DNA from: Candidatus Latescibacterota bacterium
Lineage (GTDB): Bacteria > Latescibacterota > UBA2968 > UBA8231
NCBI GenBank assembly: GCA_022819745.1
Contig: JAJEGS010000016.1
Location: forward strand, 100,118 to 164,117
Reading direction: 5' to 3'
DNA length: 64,000 bases
The notes beneath the pieces are model-generated. The model was not told the origin of the DNA and did no database searches. It worked only from the letters and a program-made list of their open reading frames with translations. A program made the position numbers and the translations under genes. Shown in pieces: positions 40,068 to 48,641 of this stretch; positions within the stretch are counted from its first letter, which is position 1, and the number at the start of each line of letters is the position of its first letter.

Positions 40068-42044
40068 TCACGACGGAAACGGCACGGGAATCCCATCACC
40101 ATGCCACGGAAAGGCGTAGCTTGGCGTATTGCAGAAGCGGTCTAGTCCCGCTCCGACGCGAATCGCCGTTGACGGTGGTAGTTCCACCGAGAAGTACTTC
40201 CCTTCTACAGTAGTCGCCACCTCGCCATCCTTCTCTGCGGCGCGGTATTTGAGCTGTGTAAAGCGGTGCTCGCCAAAGGCACCAGCCTGTATGATGAGGC
40301 GGCGCGTCTCGTGCCGCGACGTGTTGACGAGTTGGATGCCGGCCACAGTCGGTCCCAGTTCATCCACCAAGGCGGCCACGTCTAAGGGCAGCCCCGGCCG
40401 CAGGCGGTCGGCGTCGAAGTAGCGCACCGTGGCGCGCAGCAGGCCGCCGTTATAGACCGACTGCGGTGCCCCCAGCGTCACCTGGGTCAACCCCTTGGTC
40501 AACACCGGCTGCGACGGGAGTTGATTAGTCGCAATGATTTCTATGGGACTGCGCTCGTCGGCACGCATAGTCTCGTAGGTCTCTAGAGCCTGCTGGTACT
40601 CCGCCCACAGAATCTGCTCCGGCCACCCCGGATTCTTGCCATCGTAGTACTGGAAGCGGGCGAATTCGGTATTACCCCAGTTTTTCTCTCCTAGGGCTGT
40701 CCCCACGTCGTTCCAGTCGCGCTCCACATCGCCGTCGCGCACCGAGGTAATTAACTCGTAGTCCTCCCGGGCCATAGAAGCGTGATACAGGTGCATGATG
40801 TCCTGGCCCCGCAGCGGCGTGGGTTCCAGCCAGTAGCCCCGCATCTCAATGCCGTCGCTTACGTGCAGCCCCGGCGCAGGATTCCATTCCCAGCCATCCG
40901 GCCCGTAGCGCACTGGCACGAGGAATTGCCCGTCCTCCCGCTTCCTACCGTTATCGACCTGCAGCTTGATTTGCGAGCGCAAAAAGTCGAGGTATCCGCT
41001 GTCGCCGGTGAGTAGTTGGGCGCATTCGACTGCGATATTGATGCCGTGGTACATAATGTTGTAGCCCTGGTAGTGGTTCCAGCCGTACTGGCCGCCCCAC
41101 CACACGCCTTCGCGTCCCCCGCCAATGACGCCTTTGGCATCGACGTTGTCTGGGCAAATACCTCCGTTTTTCTCGGTGCGCTCCATCCACGCCTCAGTGT
41201 AGTCGAGAACCCACTGTTTGTACTTGTCGTCGCCGGTGTACAAATAGGCATTGGTCACCAGTGCGGTAGCCGCCAAGCTGTTGGGCGTGTCGCACTGCAA
41301 GACGAGCCGGTCGAACAGATCGACGATCTGCTTGCGCCGCGCTGGATTTTCAAACCACCGAGTCTCCAAGTTTTTGACGACGGGATATAGACTCGCGCGC
41401 ACGCCGTAGTAGTTGGCCTGTCCGCCCAAGCCGCGCCCGGCCAGCAGCATGGTGTTGGCGTATTCCGCGTCCGCGTGGAGCTTGGGTCCCTGGCTCGAAT
41501 GGAAAGGCGAGCGCAGGATGCGGTATTCGGAATCCCAGTTGGGGGCTTGGGGATCCTCGCCGATGAACATGGCCGCAAAACTCCGCGCCCGCCGCATGTT
41601 TTCCGATACCGTGGGGTCGGCCACCCCAAAGTCGTAAAAGGACATATTGCCCTCGCCCAAGTGGTGCCACTCCATGGCTTGCTCAAGGTTCCAGAACTCG
41701 TTGTGGATGGACGGCCGGAAGACCTTCTTGTGGTCGTTGTAGCGCGTGCGGTGATTGATGCGGTCGTCGCTGATGCGAGTGACGGCGTTCCAGTTGCGGA
41801 AGTGGAGGTCGAGCAAGTCGTCGGCCGCGCCAATCGCGTAGAACAGGCCGAAGTTGTACACTTGTTCGTAGAGATCATCCACATCCTCGGCCAGCAAGGT
41901 GCCGCCGCCGCGCTCAAAGTACTGCCGGGCGAACAGGCGGCCCGACTCCTCCATCAGCGCGATCAAATTCCGCTCCATCAAGGCCCACGCCGGTGGAGCC
42001 GCGACCTCGGTCGCCTCAATCTTGGTCATACTATTTGCCACCAT
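40068..42044 (-). CDS. Large uncharacterised protein, possibly an (alpha/alpha)-toroid hydrolase or lyase
   Basis: A 658-residue protein I cannot assign to a characterised family. It has no signal peptide. The first 480 residues are helix-rich and aromatic (FYAIGAADDLLDLHFRNWNA, TNAYLYTGDDKYKQWVLDYTE, GVWWGGQYGWNHYQGYNIMYHG), in the style of glycan-degrading (alpha/alpha) toroids. The remainder is beta-rich (VAGIQLVNTSRHETRRLIIQAG). The ATG is preceded by AGGAGG at nine bases. The final codons (YAFPWHGDGIPVPFPS) are duplicated 958 bases downstream, beyond the HEPN cassette. It is divergent from the SDR gene. Confidence 0.55.
   Translation of the reverse strand: MVANSMTKIEATEVAAPPAWALMERNLIALMEESGRLFARQYFERGGGTLLAEDVDDLYEQVYNFGLFYAIGAADDLLDLHFRNWNAVTRISDDRINHRTRYNDHKKVFRPSIHNEFWNLEQAMEWHHLGEGNMSFYDFGVADPTVSENMRRARSFAAMFIGEDPQAPNWDSEYRILRSPFHSSQGPKLHADAEYANTMLLAGRGLGGQANYYGVRASLYPVVKNLETRWFENPARRKQIVDLFDRLVLQCDTPNSLAATALVTNAYLYTGDDKYKQWVLDYTEAWMERTEKNGGICPDNVDAKGVIGGGREGVWWGGQYGWNHYQGYNIMYHGINIAVECAQLLTGDSGYLDFLRSQIKLQVDNGRKREDGQFLVPVRYGPDGWEWNPAPGLHVSDGIEMRGYWLEPTPLRGQDIMHLYHASMAREDYELITSVRDGDVERDWNDVGTALGEKNWGNTEFARFQYYDGKNPGWPEQILWAEYQQALETYETMRADERSPIEIIATNQLPSQPVLTKGLTQVTLGAPQSVYNGGLLRATVRYFDADRLRPGLPLDVAALVDELGPTVAGIQLVNTSRHETRRLIIQAGAFGEHRFTQLKYRAAEKDGEVATTVEGKYFSVELPPSTAIRVGAGLDRFCNTPSYAFPWHGDGIPVPFPS
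40074..40126 (-). repeat. 53-bp direct repeat, inner copy (3' end of the large gene)
   Basis: This copy forms the in-frame end of the gene at 40068-42044, stopping six bases before its last base. It is paired with 39116-39168, with five mismatches. Confidence 0.92.
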
Positions 42045-42156
42045 CGCCTACTGCCTCCTGTGCGAGAAAAGGTCGGACGTAATTCTAGGCGGCGACACCT
42101 GCGCAGGCAAGCGGTCCGCTTGGCCGCTCCAGACGCATCCGTTACTTTAAAACTCC

Positions 42157-42942
42157 ATGAACAGTAAAGACTACCTACACGATCTCTTCGGCTGCCAAGG
42201 TCGCAAAGCCATCGTCACGGGAGCCTCCAGCGGCTTAGGAGCCGAACTAGCTAGTGTCCTCGTCTCGGCAGGAGCAGATGTCCTCGCCGTCGCCCGCCGC
42301 CGTGAGCGCCTCAAAGCACTGGCCCACCAATTACAAGACCGCGCCGGCACCATCCACGCCCACGCGGCTGACCTCAGCGACAACGCCGCCATCGCCGCCC
42401 TGCCCGAGCAAGCGCGAGAACAACTCGGTGGCTGCGATATCTTGGTCGCCAATGCTGGCACAGCCACCCGCGTCCGCCTCGAAGATATGGCCGAGCAAGA
42501 CTTTGCCGCGGTCGTCGATCTCAACCTCAAAGCCCAGTGGCTGCTCGCCAAAGCCTGCTTCCCCTTGCTCCGCGAATCTGATGCCGGCCGCATTGTCAAC
42601 ATCGCCTCTATCTACGGCTTGGGAGCCTCGGTAATCAACGGCCTGAGCGCCTATACAATCAGCAAGCACGGACTTGTGGGATTGACGAGATCGCAGGCAG
42701 TGGAATGGAGCAGACACGGCATCACTGCAAACGCCATCGCCCCCAGCTATTTCCCCACCGCAATGACCGAGACCGCCCTCGACAACGAGAAGATGAGCAC
42801 CCGCCTGCGCACCTTTACGCCGCAGGGCCGATTTGGTCAGCCCGCAGAGCTAGCCACCGCCCTGCTTTTTTTGTGCTCAAAGGCCAGTGGCTACGTCAAC
42901 GGAACCATCGTACCGGTGGACGGCGGCTGGACGGCGTGGTGA
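42157..42942 (+). CDS. Short-chain dehydrogenase/reductase
   Basis: A 261-residue classical SDR oxidoreductase. The cofactor loop is TGASSGLGAELA, followed by NAG and a YTISKHG catalytic motif with the preceding serine context NIASIYGLGAS. It ends in the typical GYVNGTIVPVDGGWTAW. An Arg pair after the second strand (ARRRERL) suggests NADPH preference. It is followed 22 bases later by an aldo/keto reductase on the same strand, so a sugar or sugar-acid catabolic operon is plausible. The substrate is unknown. Confidence 0.93.
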   Translation: MNSKDYLHDLFGCQGRKAIVTGASSGLGAELASVLVSAGADVLAVARRRERLKALAHQLQDRAGTIHAHAADLSDNAAIAALPEQAREQLGGCDILVANAGTATRVRLEDMAEQDFAAVVDLNLKAQWLLAKACFPLLRESDAGRIVNIASIYGLGASVINGLSAYTISKHGLVGLTRSQAVEWSRHGITANAIAPSYFPTAMTETALDNEKMSTRLRTFTPQGRFGQPAELATALLFLCSKASGYVNGTIVPVDGGWTAW

Positions 42943-42964
42943 TGCACGCCACTGGGAATTGATT

Positions 42965-43948
42965 ATGAAAAAGCGAATCCTCGGCCGCACGGGCCTAGCC
43001 GTGAGCGAGTTGTCGCTCGGCGGGCTTTTTGTCTCGTCCCATGGCGCGGCCTTCGCGCAGAGCAAGCAGGCCGTGCTGCGAGCGCTCGAATTAGGGGTCA
43101 ATTACATCGACACCGCACCGACCTATTTCGACAGCGAAGAAGTCTTGGGCAAGGCATTGGAAGGCGTGGAAACGCCCTTTTACCTTTCGACCAAGATCGG
43201 GGGACGCCTCACCCCTTTCCTGCCGCAGGATCCTGCCTGCTTGCGGCGCTCGGTGGAGGAAAGCCTAGCGCGCCTCAAGCGCGACCGCGTCGATATCCTG
43301 ATGGTCCACGAGCCAGACCGGCCAAGGATGTACGATTGGTGGGCCGACGAGGAATACAACGGCCCAGTATTAGAGGTTCTAGACGAACTCAAGCAGGAAG
43401 GCCGCGTCGATTACATCGGCCTAGGATCGACCACGGCCTACCACATCGAACCTATCATCCGCACGGGTCGCTTCGACATCCTGCTCACCGCGCTCAACTA
43501 CAGCTTGCTCTGGCGCGAGGCCGCGCACTGCGCCTTGCCAGCGGCGCACGAACACAACATGGGCATCGTCATCGGCTCGCCACTGCAAATGGGCGCGCTC
43601 TCCCCGGCCCACGAGAAAGAAATACGGCGAGGAGTGCTGTGGTTGGGTCAGCCGCGCCAGCAGCAGTTTTGCGCCCTCTACGACTTTGCCCGCGAAGTCG
43701 GTATTTCCCTGCCCGAACTAAGCCTGCGCTTCGTGCTCTCCGACCCGCGCGTCTCCTGCGCCCTGATGGGAGCTCGCTCGCAGGCGGAGGTCGAAGAGAA
43801 CGCCGCTGCGGTCGCCAACGGCCCCTTGAGCAGCGAAGTACTCACCCGACTCGACCAAATCGCCGCCATGGTGCCCTTCCGTCCTTGCGAAGAACCCTTC
43901 GTCCTGCCGCTAGGCCGGGCGTACGCTGGGCTAGGACAGGCCCGATAG
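42965..43948 (+). CDS. Aldo/keto reductase
   Basis: A 327-residue TIM-barrel NAD(P)H-dependent reductase. It begins KKRILGRTGLAVSELSLGG, has the catalytic Asp/Tyr region INYIDTAPTYFDSEEVLGKAL-like (NYIDTAPTYF) and the catalytic Lys in STKIGG. Its C-terminal cofactor part includes VSCALMGARSQAEVEENAA. The family subgroup resembles L-fucose or D-threo-aldose dehydrogenases. The ATG at 42965 matches the family start; the upstream in-frame codons overlap the SDR gene and are not used. The gene tails against the aldolase gene on the other strand (7 bases). Confidence 0.92.
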   Translation: MKKRILGRTGLAVSELSLGGLFVSSHGAAFAQSKQAVLRALELGVNYIDTAPTYFDSEEVLGKALEGVETPFYLSTKIGGRLTPFLPQDPACLRRSVEESLARLKRDRVDILMVHEPDRPRMYDWWADEEYNGPVLEVLDELKQEGRVDYIGLGSTTAYHIEPIIRTGRFDILLTALNYSLLWREAAHCALPAAHEHNMGIVIGSPLQMGALSPAHEKEIRRGVLWLGQPRQQQFCALYDFAREVGISLPELSLRFVLSDPRVSCALMGARSQAEVEENAAAVANGPLSSEVLTRLDQIAAMVPFRPCEEPFVLPLGRAYAGLGQAR

Positions 43949-43955
43949 ATATCTC

Positions 43956-44672
43956 TCAGACCGGCGGCGCTTCGAGAAAAACGCGCACCCCCATATCGGC
44001 GTAGCGCGATCGGCTCTCGGCCGTGCCGTTGCGGAAACAGACTGCGGTATCCGTGCCCTGCAAGGCCTCGACCACGTGGCGCACGCAATCGTCAACGCTT
44101 TTGAGATGGGGATGTCCCCGGTGGTTTAGATCCATTTGCAGGTCAGTAGGGCCAAAAGAGAGGCAATCGACCCCAGGCCGCGCCAAGTTAAATGCACTCG
44201 TCGCGGCCGCCACCGATTCGACTTGCAGCCACAGCACCCCGTACTGATTCCACCAATCCGCATACGCCTGGGGGCCGCCGCTCGCGTCGCCGACGCGGGC
44301 ACCGCCGCCGTGGCTGCGCACCCCTTGCGGCAAATAGTAAAAATTGGCCACGGCCTCCTCAGCGGTCGCCACGGTCGCCACTTGGGGTACTTCGATCCCC
44401 GAAGGCCCCAAGTCCAAGCAGTTGCCGATCAGGTACGTGTGGCGAGTGTGCTTGATGCGAAAGTGCAGCGGCAGGTCAAACTCCCCAATCATGCCCGCCA
44501 AGGCGACCAAGCGGTCTTCGCTATAGGGCGAGTGTTGGCTGTCGGTAAAGACAAAATCGCACGCGCCCAATTCGGCGATGCGCTTGAAGGCGTCGCGCTC
44601 AATATCGCCGCGGATGCCAAACCCCACCACCTGTTCGCCCCGCTTGATCTTCTGCTTCAAATTCGCTGCCAT
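43956..44672 (-). CDS. HpcH/HpaI-family aldolase
   Basis: A 238-residue class II pyruvate aldolase-like protein that would cleave 2-keto-3-deoxy sugar acids or related hydroxy-keto acids. The family's acidic motif appears as DFVFTDSQHSPYSEDRL, and the metal/substrate strand as SGIEVPQVATVATAEEAVANFYYLPQG. SFGPTDLQMDL corresponds to the usual GxxDL segment. In HpaI the first motif reads D-x-E-H-G; here it is D-S-Q-H-S, so catalysis may differ. It neighbours an SDR and an aldo/keto reductase, consistent with sugar-acid catabolism. Confidence 0.85.
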   Translation of the reverse strand: MAANLKQKIKRGEQVVGFGIRGDIERDAFKRIAELGACDFVFTDSQHSPYSEDRLVALAGMIGEFDLPLHFRIKHTRHTYLIGNCLDLGPSGIEVPQVATVATAEEAVANFYYLPQGVRSHGGGARVGDASGGPQAYADWWNQYGVLWLQVESVAAATSAFNLARPGVDCLSFGPTDLQMDLNHRGHPHLKSVDDCVRHVVEALQGTDTAVCFRNGTAESRSRYADMGVRVFLEAPPV

Positions 44673-44708
44673 GCTCGCGTCTCCTTTAAGAAAATGCCAA
44701 TGCCTCGG

Positions 44709-45593
44709 TTAGGCGTACAGCCCCAATAGGCTAGCCACCAGCCAGAGCAGGGTGTTGACCTGCAAAGGCCGATCACTCCAGACGACTGTCGTCGGATCGT
44801 CCCCCTGCCCCCGGTGATACACTAGATAGAGATAGCGCAACACGCCGTAGAGCACAAAAGGAATCGTCCACTGCAATCGCGCATCTTCTGCGCCACCCAC
44901 CCCCATCGCGTACAGCGCGTAGCAGATCACAGTCACGGCCGTCAGGACGGCGATCATTTGATCGAGGAAAGCCACGCTGTATTCTTCGAGAATAGCGCGG
45001 TGATTCGCGGCATCATCCGCGAGTTGCACGATCTCCTGCCGACGCTTGATCGCCGCCATAAAGAGCACCAGCGCGAAGATACAGACGATAAACCAAGTGG
45101 AAATAGACACCTCAATGACCACGCCGCCGCCGACGGCACGCAGCAGGTAACACGCGGCCACGATCAGCACATCCACCAACACCACGTGCTTGAGCCGGAG
45201 CGAGTACGCCGCGTTGAGTGCCGCGTAGAGCACGGCCACCCACCCCAAATGGGGATGCAGCCAAAACGCACAGGCCAACGCAAGGGCCAACGCGACCAAA
45301 GCCGCCCCCCAAGCCAATGCAACCGACAGGTGGCCGGCGGCAATCGGCCGATGGCACTTTTGGGGATGCAGGCGGTCGTACTGGCGGTCGAAGATGTCGT
45401 TGAACAAATAGACGCCGCCGCTCAGCAGGACGAAACAGAGGGCCGCTCCTAAGCTGCGGACCAAGTAGGAAACGTCAAATAGATGTTCGGAAAAGACGAG
45501 GGCGGGAAAGACGAAGACATTCTTGATCCACTGCCGGGGGCGCATGGACCAGAGAATGTAGTAGAGCGACAAAACGAGGCTATGCTTCGGCAC
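44709..45593 (-). CDS. UbiA-family prenyltransferase, decaprenyl-phosphate phosphoribosyltransferase-like
   Basis: A 294-residue membrane protein with about eight to nine hydrophobic segments. The UbiA-type acidic motif is NDIFDRQYDRLHPQK. The surrounding pattern (RPRQWIKNVFVFPALVFSEH, HRPIAAGHLS) fits the 5-phosphoribose-1-diphosphate:decaprenyl-phosphate phosphoribosyltransferase group best known from mycobacterial arabinan synthesis. The start is GTG at 45591-45593, 20 bases behind frr. No epimerase genes (DprE1/DprE2-like) are adjacent, so the end product in this organism is unknown. Confidence 0.85.
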   Translation of the reverse strand: MPKHSLVLSLYYILWSMRPRQWIKNVFVFPALVFSEHLFDVSYLVRSLGAALCFVLLSGGVYLFNDIFDRQYDRLHPQKCHRPIAAGHLSVALAWGAALVALALALACAFWLHPHLGWVAVLYAALNAAYSLRLKHVVLVDVLIVAACYLLRAVGGGVVIEVSISTWFIVCIFALVLFMAAIKRRQEIVQLADDAANHRAILEEYSVAFLDQMIAVLTAVTVICYALYAMGVGGAEDARLQWTIPFVLYGVLRYLYLVYHRGQGDDPTTVVWSDRPLQVNTLLWLVASLLGLYA

Positions 45594-45613
45594 AACCGGA
45601 GATGAGAGGCCGT

Positions 45614-46174
45614 TCAGACCTCCATGATCTCCTTTTCCTTGTTCTCGATGATCTCGTCAATGGAGGCCACGTATTCAGCGGTCAAATCCTGCACCTTTTT
45701 CTGCGCGCTGCGCGACTCGTCTTCGGAGATGTCCCCGTCCTTTTGCGCTTCCTGGAGCAAGTCGATCCCGTCGCGCCGCGCATGGCGCACGGCAACTCGC
45801 CCTTCCTCGGCTCGATGCCGGGCGACTTTGGTAATTTCTACCCGCCGCTCCTCGGTCAGTTCGGGAATGGGCAGCCGGATGATGGTGCCGTCGTTGGCCG
45901 GGTTGAGCCCCAGGCTCTTGTCGGCGAGAATGGCCTTTTCAATCACGGGAATCAAGGCCACCTCCCAAGGCTTGATCGCCAACAAGCGCGGCTCGGGGAT
46001 GCTGATCGTCGCCACTTGATTGAGCGGTGTCTGTTGACCGTAGTAATCCACCCGCACATTGTCGAGCATGGCGGCCGAGGCCCGCCCCGTGCGGATAGAG
46101 GCTAAGTCGCGGCGCAGGGACTCAATGGCCTTATCCATAGCCTCTTTTACTGTTTCAAGGACCTCTTCCAACAT
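45614..46174 (-). CDS. frr: Ribosome recycling factor
   Basis: RRF splits post-termination ribosomes together with EF-G. The 186-residue length and the motifs SLRRDLASIRTGRASAAMLDNVRVDYYG, LNQVATISIPEPRLLAIKPWE and GLNPANDGTIIRLPIPELTEERR are canonical. It lies 18 bases behind tsf. In most bacteria pyrH stands between tsf and frr; here it does not. The C-terminal helix is rich in Glu/Lys as usual. Confidence 0.98.
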   Translation of the reverse strand: MLEEVLETVKEAMDKAIESLRRDLASIRTGRASAAMLDNVRVDYYGQQTPLNQVATISIPEPRLLAIKPWEVALIPVIEKAILADKSLGLNPANDGTIIRLPIPELTEERRVEITKVARHRAEEGRVAVRHARRDGIDLLQEAQKDGDISEDESRSAQKKVQDLTAEYVASIDEIIENKEKEIMEV

Positions 46175-46192
46175 GGCGGCCTCAATGTGTTT

Positions 46193-46795
46193 TCAGGCGT
46201 CTTCCCCCAAGACGAACCGCTCAAAGCGACGCACGGTGATTTTCTCGCCGATTTTGGCGGTTATCTCGGTGACCAATTCGCCGACGGTCTGGTCGGGATT
46301 TTTGACGAAGACCTGTTCCATTAGGCAGTTTTCCTGATAGAACTTCTCCATCCGGCCCTCGACGATTTTCTCGGCAATATGCTCGGGCTTGCCTTCATTT
46401 TTGGCCTGTTCGAGAAAGATGGCCCGCTCCCTTTCCACGGCGTCGGCGGGAACGCCCTCCCGATCGACCGCCAAAGGCTGGGAGGCGGCAATGTGCATGG
46501 CCACATCCTTGGCAAAGGTCTGGAAGTCGTCGGTACGCGCGACGAAGTCGGTTTCGCAGTTGACCTCTAGCAGCACGCCCAAGCGGCTACCCTGGTGAAT
46601 ATACGCTTGGATCAGGCCCTCGCTGGCGTCGCGACCGGCTCGCTTCTCCACCGCGGACAGGCCCTGCTTGCGCAAGTATTCAATGGCCTTTTCGCTGTCG
46701 CCGTCAGTTTCTTGTAGGGCTTTCTTGCAATCCATCATGCCCAAGCCCGTTTTCTCCCGGAGCATTCGTACGCTTTGTGCGGTAATCTGAGTCAT
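46193..46795 (-). CDS. tsf: Elongation factor Ts
   Basis: EF-Ts is the nucleotide-exchange factor for EF-Tu. The 200-residue protein has the N-terminal UBA-like region with LREKTGLGMMDCKKALQE, the conserved core EVNCETDFVARTDDFQ and the C-terminal FVKNPDQTVGELV segment. At 200 residues it is a short form with only one complete core subdomain, as in Thermus-type EF-Ts, compared with about 280 in E. coli. It follows rpsB in the usual order. Confidence 0.97.
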   Translation of the reverse strand: MTQITAQSVRMLREKTGLGMMDCKKALQETDGDSEKAIEYLRKQGLSAVEKRAGRDASEGLIQAYIHQGSRLGVLLEVNCETDFVARTDDFQTFAKDVAMHIAASQPLAVDREGVPADAVERERAIFLEQAKNEGKPEHIAEKIVEGRMEKFYQENCLMEQVFVKNPDQTVGELVTEITAKIGEKITVRRFERFVLGEDA

Positions 46796-46827
46796 CGTCG
46801 TTTGCTTTCAAAAGTAGTTGATCTAAA

Positions 46828-47616
46828 CTATGCGGTAGCCTCAGCTACATCCGCTGGGGCCTCTTCGGCTTGTTCGGTCTCTACGGCCTCTTCGGCCTCT
46901 TGCTTGTCGTCGCGCGCCGCTTTCTCGGCCTCGGCTTCGGCCCTACCCTCAATCACCGCGTCGGCAATGAGGCGCGTGACGAGAGCGATCGAGCGGATGG
47001 CATCGTCGTTGCCGGGAATCGGATAGGTCACCAAGTCGGGATCGCAATTGGTATCGACGATGGCCACGGAGGGGATACCCAACTTGGCCGCTTCGCGCAC
47101 AGCGATGTGCTCCTTCTTGATGTCTATGATAAAGACCAAGCCGGGCAAGCCACCCATGTTGCGGATGCCGGCCAAGGTACGCTGGAGTCGGGCGCGTTCT
47201 TTTTCGAGCAGCAGAACTTCTTTTTTCTTGAGATTATCGTAGGTGCCGTCAGCCGAGATGCGGTCGAGATGCTCTAGGTGCCGGATGCTTTGGCGGATAG
47301 TCTGCCAGTTGGTCAGCATCCCGCCGAGCCAGCGCTCGGTGACGTGAAACATGCCACAGCGCTCGGCTTCCTGTCGCACGAGTTCGGCGGCCTGTTTCTT
47401 CGTGCCGACAAAGAACACGGCGCGCCCGGCGCGCACCGTCTGGCGCACGGCCTCGCAAGCGGCCTCGACCTTGCCGACCGTCTTTTGCAGGTCGATGATG
47501 TGGATGCCGTTGCGCTCAGTGAAGATGTAGGGCCGCATCTTGGGGTTCCAACGCCGGGTCTGGTGCCCGAAGTGGGTCCCCGCTTCCAGCAAGTCGCGGA
47601 TAGTGAAGTCAGCCAT
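46828..47616 (-). CDS. rpsB: 30S ribosomal protein S2
   Basis: A 262-residue S2 with the family signatures [19 protein letters not shown] near the N terminus and [19 protein letters not shown] and [26 protein letters not shown] further on. The last 35 residues are an acidic Ala/Glu-rich extension ([19 protein letters not shown]). A GGAGCGATC precedes the ATG. It is followed by tsf; rpsI lies 123 bases upstream, the largest gap in this ribosomal run, and may hold a separate promoter. Confidence 0.98.
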   Translation of the reverse strand: MADFTIRDLLEAGTHFGHQTRRWNPKMRPYIFTERNGIHIIDLQKTVGKVEAACEAVRQTVRAGRAVFFVGTKKQAAELVRQEAERCGMFHVTERWLGGMLTNWQTIRQSIRHLEHLDRISADGTYDNLKKKEVLLLEKERARLQRTLAGIRNMGGLPGLVFIIDIKKEHIAVREAAKLGIPSVAIVDTNCDPDLVTYPIPGNDDAIRSIALVTRLIADAVIEGRAEAEAEKAARDDKQEAEEAVETEQAEEAPADVAEATA

Positions 47617-47739
47617 GATCGCTCCTAAATGTTAGTTGGGCCTCCGCTTCCTTCATCTACACACAGAAGCCCCGCAGACGCCGAACGCCCACGGGACACT
47701 CTCTGCCGTGCATCGGGAAGCGTGTGTATTGGAATGGAA

Positions 47740-48132
47740 CTAGCGCTTGGAGAATTGGAAGCGCTTGCGCGCGCCAGCCAATCCGTACTTCTTGCGCTCT
47801 TTCTCGCGGGCATCGCGCGTCAAAAAGCCGCCTTTCTTCAACACTTCCCGCTTCTGCGGGTCGTACTGCACCAAGGCGCGGGCAATGCCCAAACTCGCGG
47901 CACCAGCTTGACCGCGCAGGCCGCCGCCACGAGTGGAAATGTGGATGTCGAACGCGTTTCGCGTCTCGGTCAAATCCAGAGGCTGCACGAGAATCATCTC
48001 TAGGGAATCTCGGCGCAGGTATTCGCTGATCGCGCGACCGTTCATGTAGATAGTGCCATTGCCGAGCTGCATGCGCACTCGGGCGACCGAGGTCTTTCTG
48101 CGGCCGGTCGCTTCATAGTTTTCTGCGGGCAT
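47740..48132 (-). CDS. rpsI: 30S ribosomal protein S9
   Basis: A 130-residue S9 with the N-terminal ATGRRKTSVARVRM and the GGGLRGQAGAASLGIARAL segment. The basic C-terminal tail ends in RKRFQFSKR, the extended tail that contacts tRNA in the P site. It is 18 bases behind rplM, the conserved rplM-rpsI pair. Confidence 0.98.
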   Translation of the reverse strand: MPAENYEATGRRKTSVARVRMQLGNGTIYMNGRAISEYLRRDSLEMILVQPLDLTETRNAFDIHISTRGGGLRGQAGAASLGIARALVQYDPQKREVLKKGGFLTRDAREKERKKYGLAGARKRFQFSKR

Positions 48133-48150
48133 GGGCGCGTTGCCTTTGGC

Positions 48151-48585
48151 TTAAAGTTCGAGAGGCTGGGGGTTTTGCGCTTGGTGCCGGTGTTCGCCGC
48201 CGGCATAAATGCGGAGCTTCTTTAGCTGCATCCTGCCCAGCTTAGTGTGCGGCAGCATACCCCGCACGGCCTTGCGGATGATGCGGTCGGGATGCCGTTC
48301 GGCCATGCGGCTGTAAGGCGTGACCCGCAAGCCACCTGGATAGCCGGTGTGGCGGTAATAGACCTTTTTTTCGGCCTTATTGCCCGTGACTTTTACCTTG
48401 TCGGCATTAATCACGATGACGTGGTCGCCCACATCGACATGTGGAGCGTATTCGGGCTTGCCCTTGCCGCGCAGCACTTGGGCGATTTCCGAAGCCAGCC
48501 TCCCTAGTACCTTATCGGTGGCATCAATCACAAACCACTGCCGCTTGATGTCGCCCGCTTTAGGGGCGTAGGTAATGTCATTCAT
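48151..48585 (-). CDS. rplM: 50S ribosomal protein L13
   Basis: A 144-residue L13 with [21 protein letters not shown], the [20 protein letters not shown] strand region, [14 protein letters not shown] and [25 protein letters not shown] ([19 protein letters not shown]) signatures. It is the first gene of rplM-rpsI. Upstream, a TATAAT on the minus strand (48599-48604) lacks a good -35 partner, so its promoter is uncertain. Confidence 0.98.
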   Translation of the reverse strand: MNDITYAPKAGDIKRQWFVIDATDKVLGRLASEIAQVLRGKGKPEYAPHVDVGDHVIVINADKVKVTGNKAEKKVYYRHTGYPGGLRVTPYSRMAERHPDRIIRKAVRGMLPHTKLGRMQLKKLRIYAGGEHRHQAQNPQPLEL

Positions 48586-48641
48586 CGTCTTTTCTCAGAT
48601 TATATAGAAATTATTTAACCTAAGCCCTCTATCCGTGCTTG

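Larger units (their letters stand above)
39169..40073. other. HEPN cassette inserted behind a resident gene
   Basis: These 905 bases lie between the two 53-bp repeats and hold a HEPN-domain gene and its 68-residue partner, but no recombinase. The arrangement mirrors the toxin-antitoxin cassette at 31859-32628. The unit status is inferred from the repeats and from the compact two-gene content. Confidence 0.65.
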
